In this document: positions 48,589 to 58,075 of the stretch, in pieces
Position numbering within the stretch: the stretch's first letter is position 1
Layout: every line of letters starts with the position of its first letter
Origin: Farysia itapuensis
Taxonomy: Eukaryota; Basidiomycota; Ustilaginomycetes; Ustilaginales; Ustilaginaceae
DNA length: 64,000 nucleotides
Direction of reading: 5' to 3'
Assembly (NCBI GenBank): GCA_023212645.1
Contig: JALBYC010000010.1
Location: 186,001 to 250,000, forward strand
The notes under the pieces: model-generated
Seen by the model: the letters and a program-made list of their open reading frames with translations, nothing else
What the model was told of the DNA's origin: nothing
Database searches by the model: none
Position numbers and translations under genes: made by a program

Positions 48589-49188
48589 GGCCAGCACCTC
48601 TCAGCGGCACAGTCACAGCTCGAGCTGTGTGTCCTAAATTCTGTAGAGAAGAAGAGCTGAACTTGGTACGCATGTCCGTGTTCCGGATTTCGACGTTAGG
48701 GTCCAGCCGCCGCGGGTTCCCCATAGCGCAATAGCGGCCATAGCGCGTAGCGCGTAGCGAGCGGAAGCCTGCTAGCCTGTTCTAACACACTGCCCGCTCG
48801 ACCTTTTGTGAATTGTGAAATTGTGCCTTCCGCGCTTCCGCGGCTTTCCTTCCTGTCGCGCCGACTTATGGCGTTCTGAGTGTAGCGCAATCGAAATAGG
48901 ACAAATCTCCGAGACTGATCTGGGACAAAAGTGTTATGGCTGCGAGCAGAGGCGAAGGTCCCGGAGGTTTCGTTGAATGCGAATTGCGGAGGGGAGAAGG
49001 GCTGAGTCCAAGTGGTCACCACGTCACCGCCAGCTAGACTGGAAAATGCTCACGAGCAAAGGATTCCGGGAATTAGAGGCCGCGTAACCGATGGCCTGTC
49101 CTTCACTCAATTTCGATATACTGACACATTGGCCATATATGTACACGATAGGAGAACGGCAACACGATCCAGTTACGGTGCCTTCACG
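48589..49188. other. Divergent promoter region, TTI1 and cytochrome P450
   Basis: The 600-base spacer holds a TAGCG repeat cluster (48722..48763), the shared 13-mer AGCCTGCTAGCCT (48766..48778), the dyad GTGGTCACCAC (49012..49022) and a 33-codon upstream ORF starting at 49091. No separate gene seen. Confidence 0.6.
48722..48763. repeat. Cluster of about five TAGCG units
   Basis: Degenerate 7-10 base units ending in TAGCG (CATAGCG, CAATAGCG, CATAGCG, CGTAGCG, CGTAGCG) lie in tandem, upstream of TTI1 on the minus strand. Confidence 0.8.
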
Positions 49189-49192
49189 ATGA
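49091..49192 (+). other. Upstream ORF whose stop overlaps the P450 start codon
   Basis: A 33-codon frame starts at ATG 49091 and ends with TGA at 49190..49192. The stop overlaps the main ATG as ATGA at 49189..49192. The main ATG has A at -3, the upstream one C at -3 with G at +4. It may be translated and act in cis on P450 expression. Confidence 0.45.
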
Positions 49193-51153
49193 AGTTTGAG
49201 CTATCCCTGGTTCCCAACGCTCTGGCGGGACTGCTCCGTGATGGGGCGGCATGCGTCCAACAAGCGCCAATCTTCTGGTCAGCGTTCTCCATGGTGGCTT
49301 TGCCAGTTTTGGCTGTCCTCGGCATGGCAACAATCCTGTTCACTTTGGCTATCACGCGGTGGATCAAGCTCAACATACTCGGTCTCGACTTGTATACACA
49401 TGTGCCGTCGCCTAAGCATTCGGACCGGCTCTTCTTGCTGCAGGGCGATCTTGGATTGATTCGCAAGATGCCTCCGGTTCAAGCGCACTTGCATTTCGCT
49501 AAGGAGCTCGGTACTTCCGTCTATGTCTATCGTGGCCTTTTTTACTCGCCACGCCTGTTTCTCGCAGATACACGAGCCATGTCCCATGTCCTGTCTGCCG
49601 CAAACTCGTATCACTTCCCTAAACCCAATAATGCACGTCTTGTGCTCAAGTCCTTCCTCGGTGAAGGCGTACTCGTAGCAGAAGGTGACGTCCACAAGCG
49701 ACAGCGCAAGATCCTGCAGCCGGCATTTGGTGTTGCCGCCATCCGTGATCTCAGCCCTATTTTTATGAAGTACTCGCGCATCTTAGCCGACAAAATTGGC
49801 GAGATGATCGATACATCAGCCAAGCAGTCAAAGGAGATGCAAGCAGACGGAGTGAAGTTCGTCTTTCGTGCACAGTCTGCACCGGCCCTCGAGGTCTCTC
49901 GCCCAGGGGCTCCAGTATTTGATGTCAGCTGGTGGGTCACTCGCGCAGCTCTGGACATCATCGGCGATGCAGGTTTCTCCTACAGCTTCAACAGCCTGAA
50001 AGCTTCCATCGATCCGTCAGCGCCTCCCAGTGAAGAGGAGAAAGAGGGAGATGTACTTGGAAGTGCTTTTGGTGCATTGTTCAAAGCTTCGGTCCAGATC
50101 ACTTTGAGCCGGTTCTTACAAATCTACGTTTCCAGTTTTCAAGGTTTGGGCTGGGTGGCCGATGTCCCAACTCAGCGGCAACGTGCTGTCAAGGCTGCTT
50201 ATCGGCAGCTCGAAAGTGTCTCTTTGCGCATTGTACAGCAAAAGAAGCAGGACATCCGTCATGAAATGCAGTCAGAATTCACATCTCGTGGCGGCCGTGC
50301 GGCGAACGGCTTCAAGAAATCCGACTTTGATGAAAAGGATTCGTCAGCAACTGTCCGTAAAGATGGTGTAGAGATCGCAGCGGGCAAGGATCTGCTGCAT
50401 TTGATGATGCGGGCAAACATGGCGGACGATGTCGCAGCGAAAGAAAAATTGGACGACGCCGAGCTCATCGGACAGATTACTACCCTCTTACTAGCAGGAC
50501 ACGAAACCACGTCCAATCAGACATCGTGGACATTATGGACTGTCGCCAATCATCCAGAGGTGGAAACCAAGCTGCGAGCTGAAATTCACGAGCATTTCGG
50601 TCAAGAGATGGACAACGAGATTGGCTACGACGAACTCATGGGCATGAGGTACCTGGATGCAGTCTGCAAGGAGATGCTTCGCTGCATCAGCGCCGTGCCA
50701 AACACTGTTCGAGTGGCACAGCGCGATGAGGTGATTCCTCTGTCACGGCCATATCGATCACACGATGGGCGCTCGACGTTTAGCTCGATCCGGGTACGCA
50801 AAGGTCAGGAGTTGATTATCCCAATTCAGGCCATTAACAGCTCCATCGAGATTTGGGGCGAGGACGCCAACGAATTCAAGCCAGAGCGATGGTTCAATTT
50901 GCCCGAGTCTGCCTTGAACAGCGGCTTGCCCATGCACCTCATGACCTTCATCTCGGGTCCACGTGGTTGCATTGGGAATCGGTTCGCGCTCGCCGAGTTC
51001 AAAGCCATGCTCTGCCATCTTATTGGTCGGTTCCACTTTGAGCGTGTTGACGGCTGGGAGGTTGAAGCTAAGCAGAGCGTCGTCGTTCGACCTCGAGTAG
51101 TTGGCCAGGAAAGCATTGGCCCTCAAATGCCATTACGCGTCAGTCGTATCTAG
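49189..51153 (+). CDS. Cytochrome P450 monooxygenase, microsomal
   Basis: Heme-thiolate monooxygenase, 654 residues, longer than the usual 500-550. Transmembrane segments lie at the N-terminus (about 35-60, VALPVLAVLGMATILFTLAI). The I-helix is LLLAGHETTSNQTSW, the K-helix ExxR is in KEMLR, PERF-type is FKPERWF, and the heme loop is FISGPRGCIGNRFALAE with Cys594 as axial ligand. Inserts before the I-helix (SEFTSRGGRAANGFKKSDF and around) are typical of some basidiomycete P450s. It resembles CYP4-type and fungal fatty-acid or alkane hydroxylase groups by eye, but no family can be assigned. The neighbouring perilipin gene is convergent; a link to lipid metabolism is inference. Confidence 0.93.
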   Translation: MKFELSLVPNALAGLLRDGAACVQQAPIFWSAFSMVALPVLAVLGMATILFTLAITRWIKLNILGLDLYTHVPSPKHSDRLFLLQGDLGLIRKMPPVQAHLHFAKELGTSVYVYRGLFYSPRLFLADTRAMSHVLSAANSYHFPKPNNARLVLKSFLGEGVLVAEGDVHKRQRKILQPAFGVAAIRDLSPIFMKYSRILADKIGEMIDTSAKQSKEMQADGVKFVFRAQSAPALEVSRPGAPVFDVSWWVTRAALDIIGDAGFSYSFNSLKASIDPSAPPSEEEKEGDVLGSAFGALFKASVQITLSRFLQIYVSSFQGLGWVADVPTQRQRAVKAAYRQLESVSLRIVQQKKQDIRHEMQSEFTSRGGRAANGFKKSDFDEKDSSATVRKDGVEIAAGKDLLHLMMRANMADDVAAKEKLDDAELIGQITTLLLAGHETTSNQTSWTLWTVANHPEVETKLRAEIHEHFGQEMDNEIGYDELMGMRYLDAVCKEMLRCISAVPNTVRVAQRDEVIPLSRPYRSHDGRSTFSSIRVRKGQELIIPIQAINSSIEIWGEDANEFKPERWFNLPESALNSGLPMHLMTFISGPRGCIGNRFALAEFKAMLCHLIGRFHFERVDGWEVEAKQSVVVRPRVVGQESIGPQMPLRVSRI

Positions 51154-51244
51154 ATCACGGAATCGGATTGTATTCAATGTAGTAGCAGAAAAGTGGGTTT
51201 GGTGGGTATGGAAACATGCTGATACTATGACGAAGAATGCGCGA

Positions 51245-52302
51245 TTACTGAGCGCCGTTGACGGTGGGTGTGGTTGCAGGGGCGGGGTGTACAATCGCCT
51301 TCTGCAGGGCGGGAAGGGACTGCTCGCGTACGAACTTGACCACATTGAGGAAGCGCGTCGAAGCAGCTACGTCAGGGTTACGAGCCTCCTTGGCCAGCTG
51401 CTCGTATGTCTCGGAGAAGGTATCCATGACTGGGCCGACTCGCTTTCGGCTCTCGGCAGGTAGATTGGAGGCAAAGTGACGGACACGCTCCAGCTGTCAA
51501 AATAGATTTTGAGCGTCAGTGACGTGCGCTAAGCGGAATTGGAATTTCGACAGGGCGCGTAATGGGACGGAGCTGTATCAAAACGCCTCATGTTTCCACT
51601 TATCGATCATATGCGATCTGTGGTTGCCCTGCGATCTGGAAATCTACTCACCTCGGCAAAAATGGCGTTCGACAGGCTCTGTGCCTTTTGCGTAGCTTGG
51701 TCACTCTCGCTCTTGCCTCGCGCCGAGATCGTATCAAGAGTCTTGGCGAGGTTGGCTTGCAGATCCTTGACAATGTCAGTGGCGCGCTGCAGGTATGCAT
51801 TCTGGCTCTTAATCTCGTCAAACTTCGTGTGAGCAGTGTCATAAGCGGGTCCGATGTGTGAGTCGTATGCTTGCTTGGCGGGACTGTATACGCGCTCGGC
51901 ATAAGCGTTGTGGACCGCAGAAGCATAAGCGTTGAAAAGGCCGCGAGCCTGATCAGCGGGAAGCTTGGCGAAATCAATTAGCTCCTGAGTGTTGGCGTGG
52001 AAGGGGTAGCTCCACTTGCTCTCGGCGAAGTCGAGCGACTTGACAGCGAGCGAGTCAACGTAGGCCAACTGAGGCTGGATACGGTTAGTGATTGGTTCAG
52101 CAGCCTTGAGAGACGAAACGAGAATGTTTTCGCCATAGCCGTAAGTGGTGGCGAGCAAAGGATGCGCCTTGATTGTCGACTGTGCAAAGTTGAGCGAGTC
52201 TGAGACCAGCGGCACAGAGACTATCTTCTTGATGGCCTCGCTGTTGTCAAGAGCCAATTTGAACGATGCATTAGTAGGGGCACTCTGTGTAGCGGCAGAC
52301 AT
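51245..52302 (-). CDS. Perilipin-like lipid-droplet protein, two exons
   Basis: Probably coats lipid droplets (fungal Ldp1/Mpl1-type proteins). Exons 52302..51652 and 51493..51245 (158-base intron, GTGAGT donor, ACAG acceptor) give 299 residues. Visible: an N-terminal region NSEAIKKIVSVPLVSDSLNF, SLKAAEPITNRIQPQLAYVD, and a helical body with long amphipathic stretches (LFNAYASAVHNAYAERVYSP). The body ends in an Ala-rich helix (AQSLSNAIFAE) at the splice. It is acidic-basic mixed with no catalytic motif. A TATA-like element lies about 60 bases before the ATG. The gene converges with the P450 (91 bases between stops). Confidence 0.82.
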
Positions 52303-53081
52303 TGTGGCGAAGAGAGTATGGGTTCGAGGAGGGGGAGACAGGCAAAGATAAGGACCCCAGCTTTATATTGAGTGTCTACTGACATGGCCCGATGGAAGGC
52401 GTGCCCAAACCTTGAGCGTACAATTTTGGCCGGTGAAAGCGCTTGGCTGTGCGCAGCCTTGGACCCTGGCCACGAAACTTTACCAACTGTGAAACACGAA
52501 TCACGAATGGCCCGAAAATAAAATCTTCCCGAACTACCCCCAGTCCCGCCACGCGTCTAGTGGTAATTCATCCAAAAGTTTAAAGTGAATCCACATGTGA
52601 AAGAACAGTAATCTCCTGTCGGCCAAGAGCCCGAGGCGCTGGAGACAAGGTTTGGAAGCTTGAATTGCAGACAGATTTAGATCCGACTCGCGTGTACCGC
52701 TGCATTGCAGCTCGTCAGCGTACTTGAAAGCAAAGCCAAAACAGCGGCGATGAGATATGCTTGGTAGACTACTGATACAGCATTCCACATGGACCTACTT
52801 GCCTGCGTACGCAGTGGCAAAGTGTCAGGCACAAAAAAAAAAGGGAGCAGGCATCTGTGTCGGATCTAGTCGGAATCTGAAAGCGATCGGGAGATTTCTC
52901 GGTGCGAAGTTGCCTGGCTAGAAAATGGATCTCTACATTCCGTTGGCTTTCACAAGACAAGAATTTCGAATGAGCGTCAGAAGAACAAACATCACTAGTT
53001 CTACTTGACACTGCGCACTATGTGAACGATGAAGAAATGTTCGGTAGTGGTGACCACGTGCAAGTGTGAGTATATTGAAGC
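52303..53081. other. 779-base stretch without a recognised gene
   Basis: The stretch lies between the perilipin start and the PEX1 stop. It holds the perilipin promoter (TATA-like element at 52361), a 10-base poly(A) near 52840, and the dyad GTGGTGACCAC (53047..53057) overlapping a CACGTG (53055..53060). Small open frames lack coding character and no tRNA was found. A non-coding RNA is possible but not supported. Confidence 0.5.
52361..52367 (-). promoter_or_regulatory. TATA-like element of the perilipin gene
   Basis: On the minus strand this reads TATAAAG about 60 bases upstream of the ATG at 52302, a plausible core promoter position for a strongly expressed gene. Confidence 0.45.
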
Positions 53082-56000
53082 TCACATGAGACTACTTCGG
53101 GCGCCGATCTCTTTACTTGCTTCTCCGTCCGGAAAATGGCCATCCCTGTCACCGGCGAAGACATGATAAATTTTCCGAAGTCGCTGCTGTTCTTCCTTGG
53201 GAACGCTTGGTCGCGTATTCTTGAGAGACGTCTCGATATGTGCATCTGTGACAAGCGTCTTGGTCTTGCCAGCCGCATGCTGCTGCTCCGATGTTGATTG
53301 TTCCGAAACATGATGTTCTTGTCGATGTTTTGGCTGAGACTGCAGCATTACGAGCTCTAGCTTCCGTGTCAGAGTTTGTCTCTCCGCTCCGCTGAGCGTT
53401 TTACCGCCAGCGCTACCCAACTTCGTGAAGTTGACACTTTGGTCACCAGTGCCTTTCTCTTTCGGTGACATTCCTTCTGCATTGGACGCTGAGCTAATAG
53501 TTTCGTGGATAGCTTCGAGATGGGCATTGTAGAGCAATGCTTGCAGGTCTGCGCCAGAAAAGCCATCGGTGCGCTCGGCCCACTTTGCAAGACTCACGCT
53601 TGCGTCTAGATGTACTTTGGAAGCTATGGCTTTCATGATGTCTTCCCGATCCTCTCTTGTTGGTATGTCGCAGAGAAGGGACTTGTCCAGTCGGCCGGGT
53701 CGAAGCAGCGCTGAGTCGATCAAGTCCGGTCGGCTGGTAGCTGCTAGAACGTAAACCCCTTCTAGACCCTCAGCGCCGTCCATTTGGGTCAGCATTTGAT
53801 TGACCACCCGATCTGTGACACCAGTACTATCATGACCACGCTTTGGTGCGATTGAATCGAACTCGTCGAAGAAAAGCACGCATGGCTTGGCTGCTTGAGC
53901 ACGGTCGAACAGGTCCCGTACTGACTTTTCAGACGCTCCAATGTACTTGTTCAAGATTTCAGGCCCCTTGACGCTGATAAAGTTCAGACCGCATTCTTTA
54001 GCAACAGCACTGGCTAGCAGTGTTTTCCCGCAGCCCGGATAGCCGTACAATAGCAGCCCAGAACGCAAGCGGAGGGGGCAGCTGGCAAAAATAGCCGCGT
54101 ATTTGGTAGGCCACTCGAGAGTCTCGCGTAGAACGCGTCGTGTCTCAACGAGTCCACCAATGTCCGACCACGCCACTGAAGACTTTTCCAGCTTTACATC
54201 GCGAAGAGACATGGGTGTGAAGCCCTCTTGCGCCTTTAGGAAGTCTGCCGTCAAGATTGTTAGGCGTCTGTCTGTATTGATGAGATGATCTCTGGGTGTC
54301 CCTTGTTCAACTGCACGGATAGCTGATTGATGCGTTGCTCTTTCTACCAGATCCCGTAGATCAGCTGGAAGATACCCTTCTGTCTGCGTTGACAGAGTGA
54401 CGAAATTGAGATCCTGGTGATCGCCATCTTCAGATGCAACTACCGAGTCCACGGGTCCGGTCTTTTTGCTGACAAGGTAAGAAAGGATTTCACGCCGTGC
54501 TTCTTTGCTTGGTGGTTTGAGTTGAATGGTGTCAATCCAGAGATGACTTGAGTTGAGCAAAGACTGGACGCTGTTGTTGCTTTGCGCAGTGGCAACAATA
54601 AACACATCAAAACTTTTGACGCAATCCTTCACTCGCGCAACAAATGCTTCCGCTAGCTGTCTCGCGCGCTGAGACTCGACGTGTTCGACTTCGGCCGGGA
54701 TGATTCGATCAATGTTGTCGAGAATCAGCAGACTAGGCGCTTTCCAGGCAGCTTCATTTAGCCATTCTGTAAATCGTGATCTGAGGACAGGTACTCGCTC
54801 TTCGGAAAAGGGCGAGCAGTCAAAATAGGACGTGGAAAGAAGCATAGTCGGGTCGGCTCCGAGCGACGCTGCCATATGCTTTGTTACCACAGTCTTACCG
54901 GACCCCGCGGCGCCGGTAATAAGCAAACAACTTGGGCCCAGGAACGGCTGACTGGGCTGATTATCCGGCTGACAGGAATCGTCGTGTGCTAGTCGTCGAG
55001 CCTTGAAGCAGTCGATGACCGTATCTGAGATGCCAGTGAGAACATGGTCGATCCCAGCAAGCTGAGCGTCGCCTTGATCGTCTTCAAGATTTGGTTGTGT
55101 TGTGTCGGCGTCCGGAAGGGCAGCTGTTTTGGTTCCAGAAGAGCCCGGAGGGGGCGCACTGATACGTATAAGGTCATAGTCTTGGATTCCAAGCTGAGTG
55201 CGAAGGGAAGAACCAATCACCACGTGCCGATCGGGCCAGCTTTCCTGTACTAGACTATTTGCCGGCATAAGTTGGGCTGCATTCAGGAATCTTGCGCTAG
55301 CTGTAGGTCTGACTGGCAAAGAGGAAGGCAATGGAGCGTTGTGGTCTTCTGTCTTGTTGAGACCCACCGCTTTGTCTCTTCCGGAAGCTGACACTTCGGA
55401 AGCTATATTGTTCGTCGGACAAGATACTTTGGTCACGGACAGACGACCGTCGGGATATGCTTGTTGAATCTGTCCGTAAGCGACTGAAATGTTCCGTCCC
55501 TCCGGACGAAACACGAGGAAGTTCTGCGCCGCTGCAGTGTCAATGTTGCGCACAAAGCGGGTCGGCAAGACACGCCAGAGAAGCTTTGGTATTGACTGTC
55601 TAAGATCCGTCTCGTTGTTGGAGGTGCCGTTGGGAAGCTTCTTCGTCGGGTGAAGTTGATGACTTTCCTGCTTTGTCGGATCTTCAGTGGCTTTTCTGAG
55701 TTTCGGTGCGATTATAACCTCGGTGTCCGTAGATAAGCGAACGGCGAGCGCGTTGTTTTCGGAGACATCGTCCTCAGCTTCGGTATCGGTTATAGTCGGA
55801 GGGGTGGTCGAGTCGACACGAAAGCGTACTGCAGTACTTTGGCCCCTGCCCACGTGTACAGCAAGCACCTGACCGGTACATGCAGCACGAACTTGGCTCA
55901 GCATCTTGAGCTCCACCTCTTCAGCGTGAAGACTGAGAATCTCCCAGTCGTCCGCAGACATCGGCGTGACCTCAATCTTAGTAGCTGTTGGCAGAGGAGG

Positions 56001-56381
56001 AGATCGTAGAAGCCGAACAGAGCACATACTGCCTTCTCCTAAAACAGGATTGAAAGATGCCGCAAGAGACGGAGACAAGTTCAGAACGTCTGATGCAGAC
56101 ACCTTGCCATTGCTAGCTGGTATAGTACCGTTTTGAGCTATCGATGTACCAACAGAAAGCGGCGCCGCACTCATACCGGTCCAGCCGGCGTAGTAAGATC
56201 TTGCACGCTCGCCAAAGGGAGTGATCTCAACCACGAGTGATTGAGGAGGTACGGCAAGATCAACCAAGGGAGCATAGAGACACATGGGTAAATGTACCAG
56301 TGAAGACTTGAGCGAGGCATCGTACTGGATACGCACCGTCGTGGGCTTAGCCGAGCGACCTTTCCCCTTCACTCTCGACAT
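53082..56381 (-). CDS. PEX1: Peroxisomal AAA ATPase PEX1
   Basis: With PEX6 it extracts the ubiquitylated PEX5 receptor from peroxisomal membranes. The 1099-residue intronless product starts at ATG 56381 (MSRVKGKGRS). The N-terminal double-psi-barrel region includes SLVHLPMCLYAPLVDLAVPP. D1 has Walker A GAAGSGKT (Lys496) and a weak Walker B ILDNIDRI without the catalytic Glu. D2 is strong: GYPGCGKT (Lys786), FFDEFDSIAPKRG and the arginine-finger region DSALLRPGRLDKSL. Conserved D2 and divergent D1 fit PEX1 rather than PEX6 or Cdc48. The tail is basic and Gln/His-rich. A 257-base divergent spacer separates it from eRF1. Confidence 0.96.
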   Translation of the reverse strand: MSRVKGKGRSAKPTTVRIQYDASLKSSLVHLPMCLYAPLVDLAVPPQSLVVEITPFGERARSYYAGWTGMSAAPLSVGTSIAQNGTIPASNGKVSASDVLNLSPSLAASFNPVLGEGSMCSVRLLRSPPLPTATKIEVTPMSADDWEILSLHAEEVELKMLSQVRAACTGQVLAVHVGRGQSTAVRFRVDSTTPPTITDTEAEDDVSENNALAVRLSTDTEVIIAPKLRKATEDPTKQESHQLHPTKKLPNGTSNNETDLRQSIPKLLWRVLPTRFVRNIDTAAAQNFLVFRPEGRNISVAYGQIQQAYPDGRLSVTKVSCPTNNIASEVSASGRDKAVGLNKTEDHNAPLPSSLPVRPTASARFLNAAQLMPANSLVQESWPDRHVVIGSSLRTQLGIQDYDLIRISAPPPGSSGTKTAALPDADTTQPNLEDDQGDAQLAGIDHVLTGISDTVIDCFKARRLAHDDSCQPDNQPSQPFLGPSCLLITGAAGSGKTVVTKHMAASLGADPTMLLSTSYFDCSPFSEERVPVLRSRFTEWLNEAAWKAPSLLILDNIDRIIPAEVEHVESQRARQLAEAFVARVKDCVKSFDVFIVATAQSNNSVQSLLNSSHLWIDTIQLKPPSKEARREILSYLVSKKTGPVDSVVASEDGDHQDLNFVTLSTQTEGYLPADLRDLVERATHQSAIRAVEQGTPRDHLINTDRRLTILTADFLKAQEGFTPMSLRDVKLEKSSVAWSDIGGLVETRRVLRETLEWPTKYAAIFASCPLRLRSGLLLYGYPGCGKTLLASAVAKECGLNFISVKGPEILNKYIGASEKSVRDLFDRAQAAKPCVLFFDEFDSIAPKRGHDSTGVTDRVVNQMLTQMDGAEGLEGVYVLAATSRPDLIDSALLRPGRLDKSLLCDIPTREDREDIMKAIASKVHLDASVSLAKWAERTDGFSGADLQALLYNAHLEAIHETISSASNAEGMSPKEKGTGDQSVNFTKLGSAGGKTLSGAERQTLTRKLELVMLQSQPKHRQEHHVSEQSTSEQQHAAGKTKTLVTDAHIETSLKNTRPSVPKEEQQRLRKIYHVFAGDRDGHFPDGEASKEIGARSSLM

Positions 56382-56638
56382 TGCGTCTTGAGCTCGATTG
56401 TGAGCATGGAAGTTTGGGATGCAAGGCAAGGCACTGAAGGGTAGGGTTGCTCTACCCTACCGGTTGCTTTTGGCTTTTGGGCCGGAGTCAGACACAAGAA
56501 GAAGTTGTCTTCATTCGCACGAAAGAGCAAGCACAATTTTGTCAGTCTGTCTTCGATAGAATTTTGTTCGTGCCACCATCGCTAGTTGCAGCGACTTGTT
56601 TCCCACCCACCTGCCACCTATCCACGTACTCACACAGT
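56382..56638. promoter_or_regulatory. Shared divergent promoter of PEX1 and eRF1
   Basis: The 257-base spacer lies between the two ATGs. The eRF1 side holds a pyrimidine-rich run (near 56580..56615) and no upstream ATG from 56447 to the start. The PEX1 side has an open frame with no ATG. Confidence 0.5.
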
Positions 56639-57946
56639 ATGGCCGACGCAGCGGAGGCAAACATCCAAATATGGAAGGTTAAAAAGCTTGTCAAGCAGCT
56701 TGACGCCGCTCGTGGAGCCGGTACCTCAATGATATCGCTCATTCTTCCACCACGGTCTCAAATCTCTCAAGCGACAAACATGCTGACGCAAGAGTATGGC
56801 ACTGCTTCCAATATCAAGTCTCGTGTCAACCGTTTGTCCGTCCTCGCGGCTATCACATCTACACAGCAGCGTCTCAAGCTCTACAATCGTGTTCCAGACA
56901 ACGGTCTTGTGGTATATTGTGGCACTATCTTGACCGACGAAGGCAAAGAAAAGAAAGTTAACTTCTCCTTTGAGCCGTTCAAACCTGTCAACACATCGCT
57001 ATACCTCTGTGACAACAAGTTTCACACAGAGGCCCTCAGTGAACTCTTGGAAGCAGATGCCAAATTTGGTTTCATCATCATGGATGGTAATGGATCTCTA
57101 TTCGGAACGCTCTCGGGCAACACGAGGAACATTTTGCAGAAAATCTCCGTAGACCTTCCCAAGAAGCACGGACGTGGTGGTCAGTCCGCTCTGCGATTCG
57201 CTCGTCTCCGAGAAGAAGCACGACACAATTACGTGCGTAAGGTTGCCGAAATGTCAACGCAGCACTTTATTACCGACAACAAGTGCAACGTTTCCGGTCT
57301 TGTCCTTGCAGGTTCCGCCGACTTCAAGACTGAGCTGGGTCAATCAGATCTGTTCGATTACCGTCTGAGGACCAAAATCATCATGACGGTCGACGTCTCG
57401 TACGGAGGTGAGAACGGCTTCAATCAAGCAATCGAGCTAGCCGCCGATGCCCTCCAAAACGTCAAATTTGTTCAGGAAAAGAAGCTTATCCAGAAATACT
57501 TTGACGAGATTTCGATGGAGACAGGCAAATATTGTTTCGGTCTCGAAGACACCTTCAAAGCTCTTGAGCTCGGAGCGGTTGAGACATTGATCGTGTGGGA
57601 GAACTTGGAAGTTACTCGCTACGTCGTCAAAGACTCGGAAGGAAGCCAGTCTGTACTCATGCTAACAAAAGAACAAGAGAAGGACAAGTCTCGACTCACT
57701 AACAAAGCGACTGGCGAGCCAATGGAGCAGGTGGAAGAGCCTACGCCACTGCTAGAGTGGCTAGCTGAAAACTACCGGACCTTTGGTACCAACCTAGAAT
57801 TTGTCACTGACCGCTCACAAGAAGGCATGCAATTTTGCAAAGGCTTTGGTGGCGTCGGCGGCATTCTCCGCTACAAGGTCGGATTCGAGGATATGGCCGT
57901 CTACGATTCAGACGAGGAGTTCATGAGCGACGACTCGGACGACTAG
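56639..57946 (+). CDS. SUP45: Eukaryotic peptide chain release factor subunit 1 (eRF1)
   Basis: Recognises all three stop codons and triggers peptidyl-tRNA hydrolysis with eRF3. The 435-residue product starts [10 protein letters not shown]. The stop-decoding NIKS motif is at 58-61 and YLCDNKF (YxCxxxF) follows; the catalytic GGQ is in GRGGQSA with Gly180, Gly181 and Gln182. The domain 2-3 region [14 protein letters not shown] and the acidic, eRF3-binding C-terminus (ending [13 protein letters not shown]) are complete. The ATG at 56639 is the first in frame and gives the exact eRF1 N-terminus. No intron. Confidence 0.98.
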   Translation: MADAAEANIQIWKVKKLVKQLDAARGAGTSMISLILPPRSQISQATNMLTQEYGTASNIKSRVNRLSVLAAITSTQQRLKLYNRVPDNGLVVYCGTILTDEGKEKKVNFSFEPFKPVNTSLYLCDNKFHTEALSELLEADAKFGFIIMDGNGSLFGTLSGNTRNILQKISVDLPKKHGRGGQSALRFARLREEARHNYVRKVAEMSTQHFITDNKCNVSGLVLAGSADFKTELGQSDLFDYRLRTKIIMTVDVSYGGENGFNQAIELAADALQNVKFVQEKKLIQKYFDEISMETGKYCFGLEDTFKALELGAVETLIVWENLEVTRYVVKDSEGSQSVLMLTKEQEKDKSRLTNKATGEPMEQVEEPTPLLEWLAENYRTFGTNLEFVTDRSQEGMQFCKGFGGVGGILRYKVGFEDMAVYDSDEEFMSDDSDD

Positions 57947-58075
57947 ACTGCAATACTTCACTCAAAAGGTCAACATCGTGCTGCAGAGCGCACTCGTAGA
58001 TGAAGGCCAGGATGCACTCACACACACATATTGCTTCTTTGCATTTGACGTCATTATTCTTTCTCTGGTATGGTG

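Noticed and set aside
49189..52302. P450 plus perilipin as part of a secondary-metabolite cluster
   Set aside because: No polyketide synthase, NRPS, acyltransferase or transporter lies nearby; the flanks are housekeeping genes.
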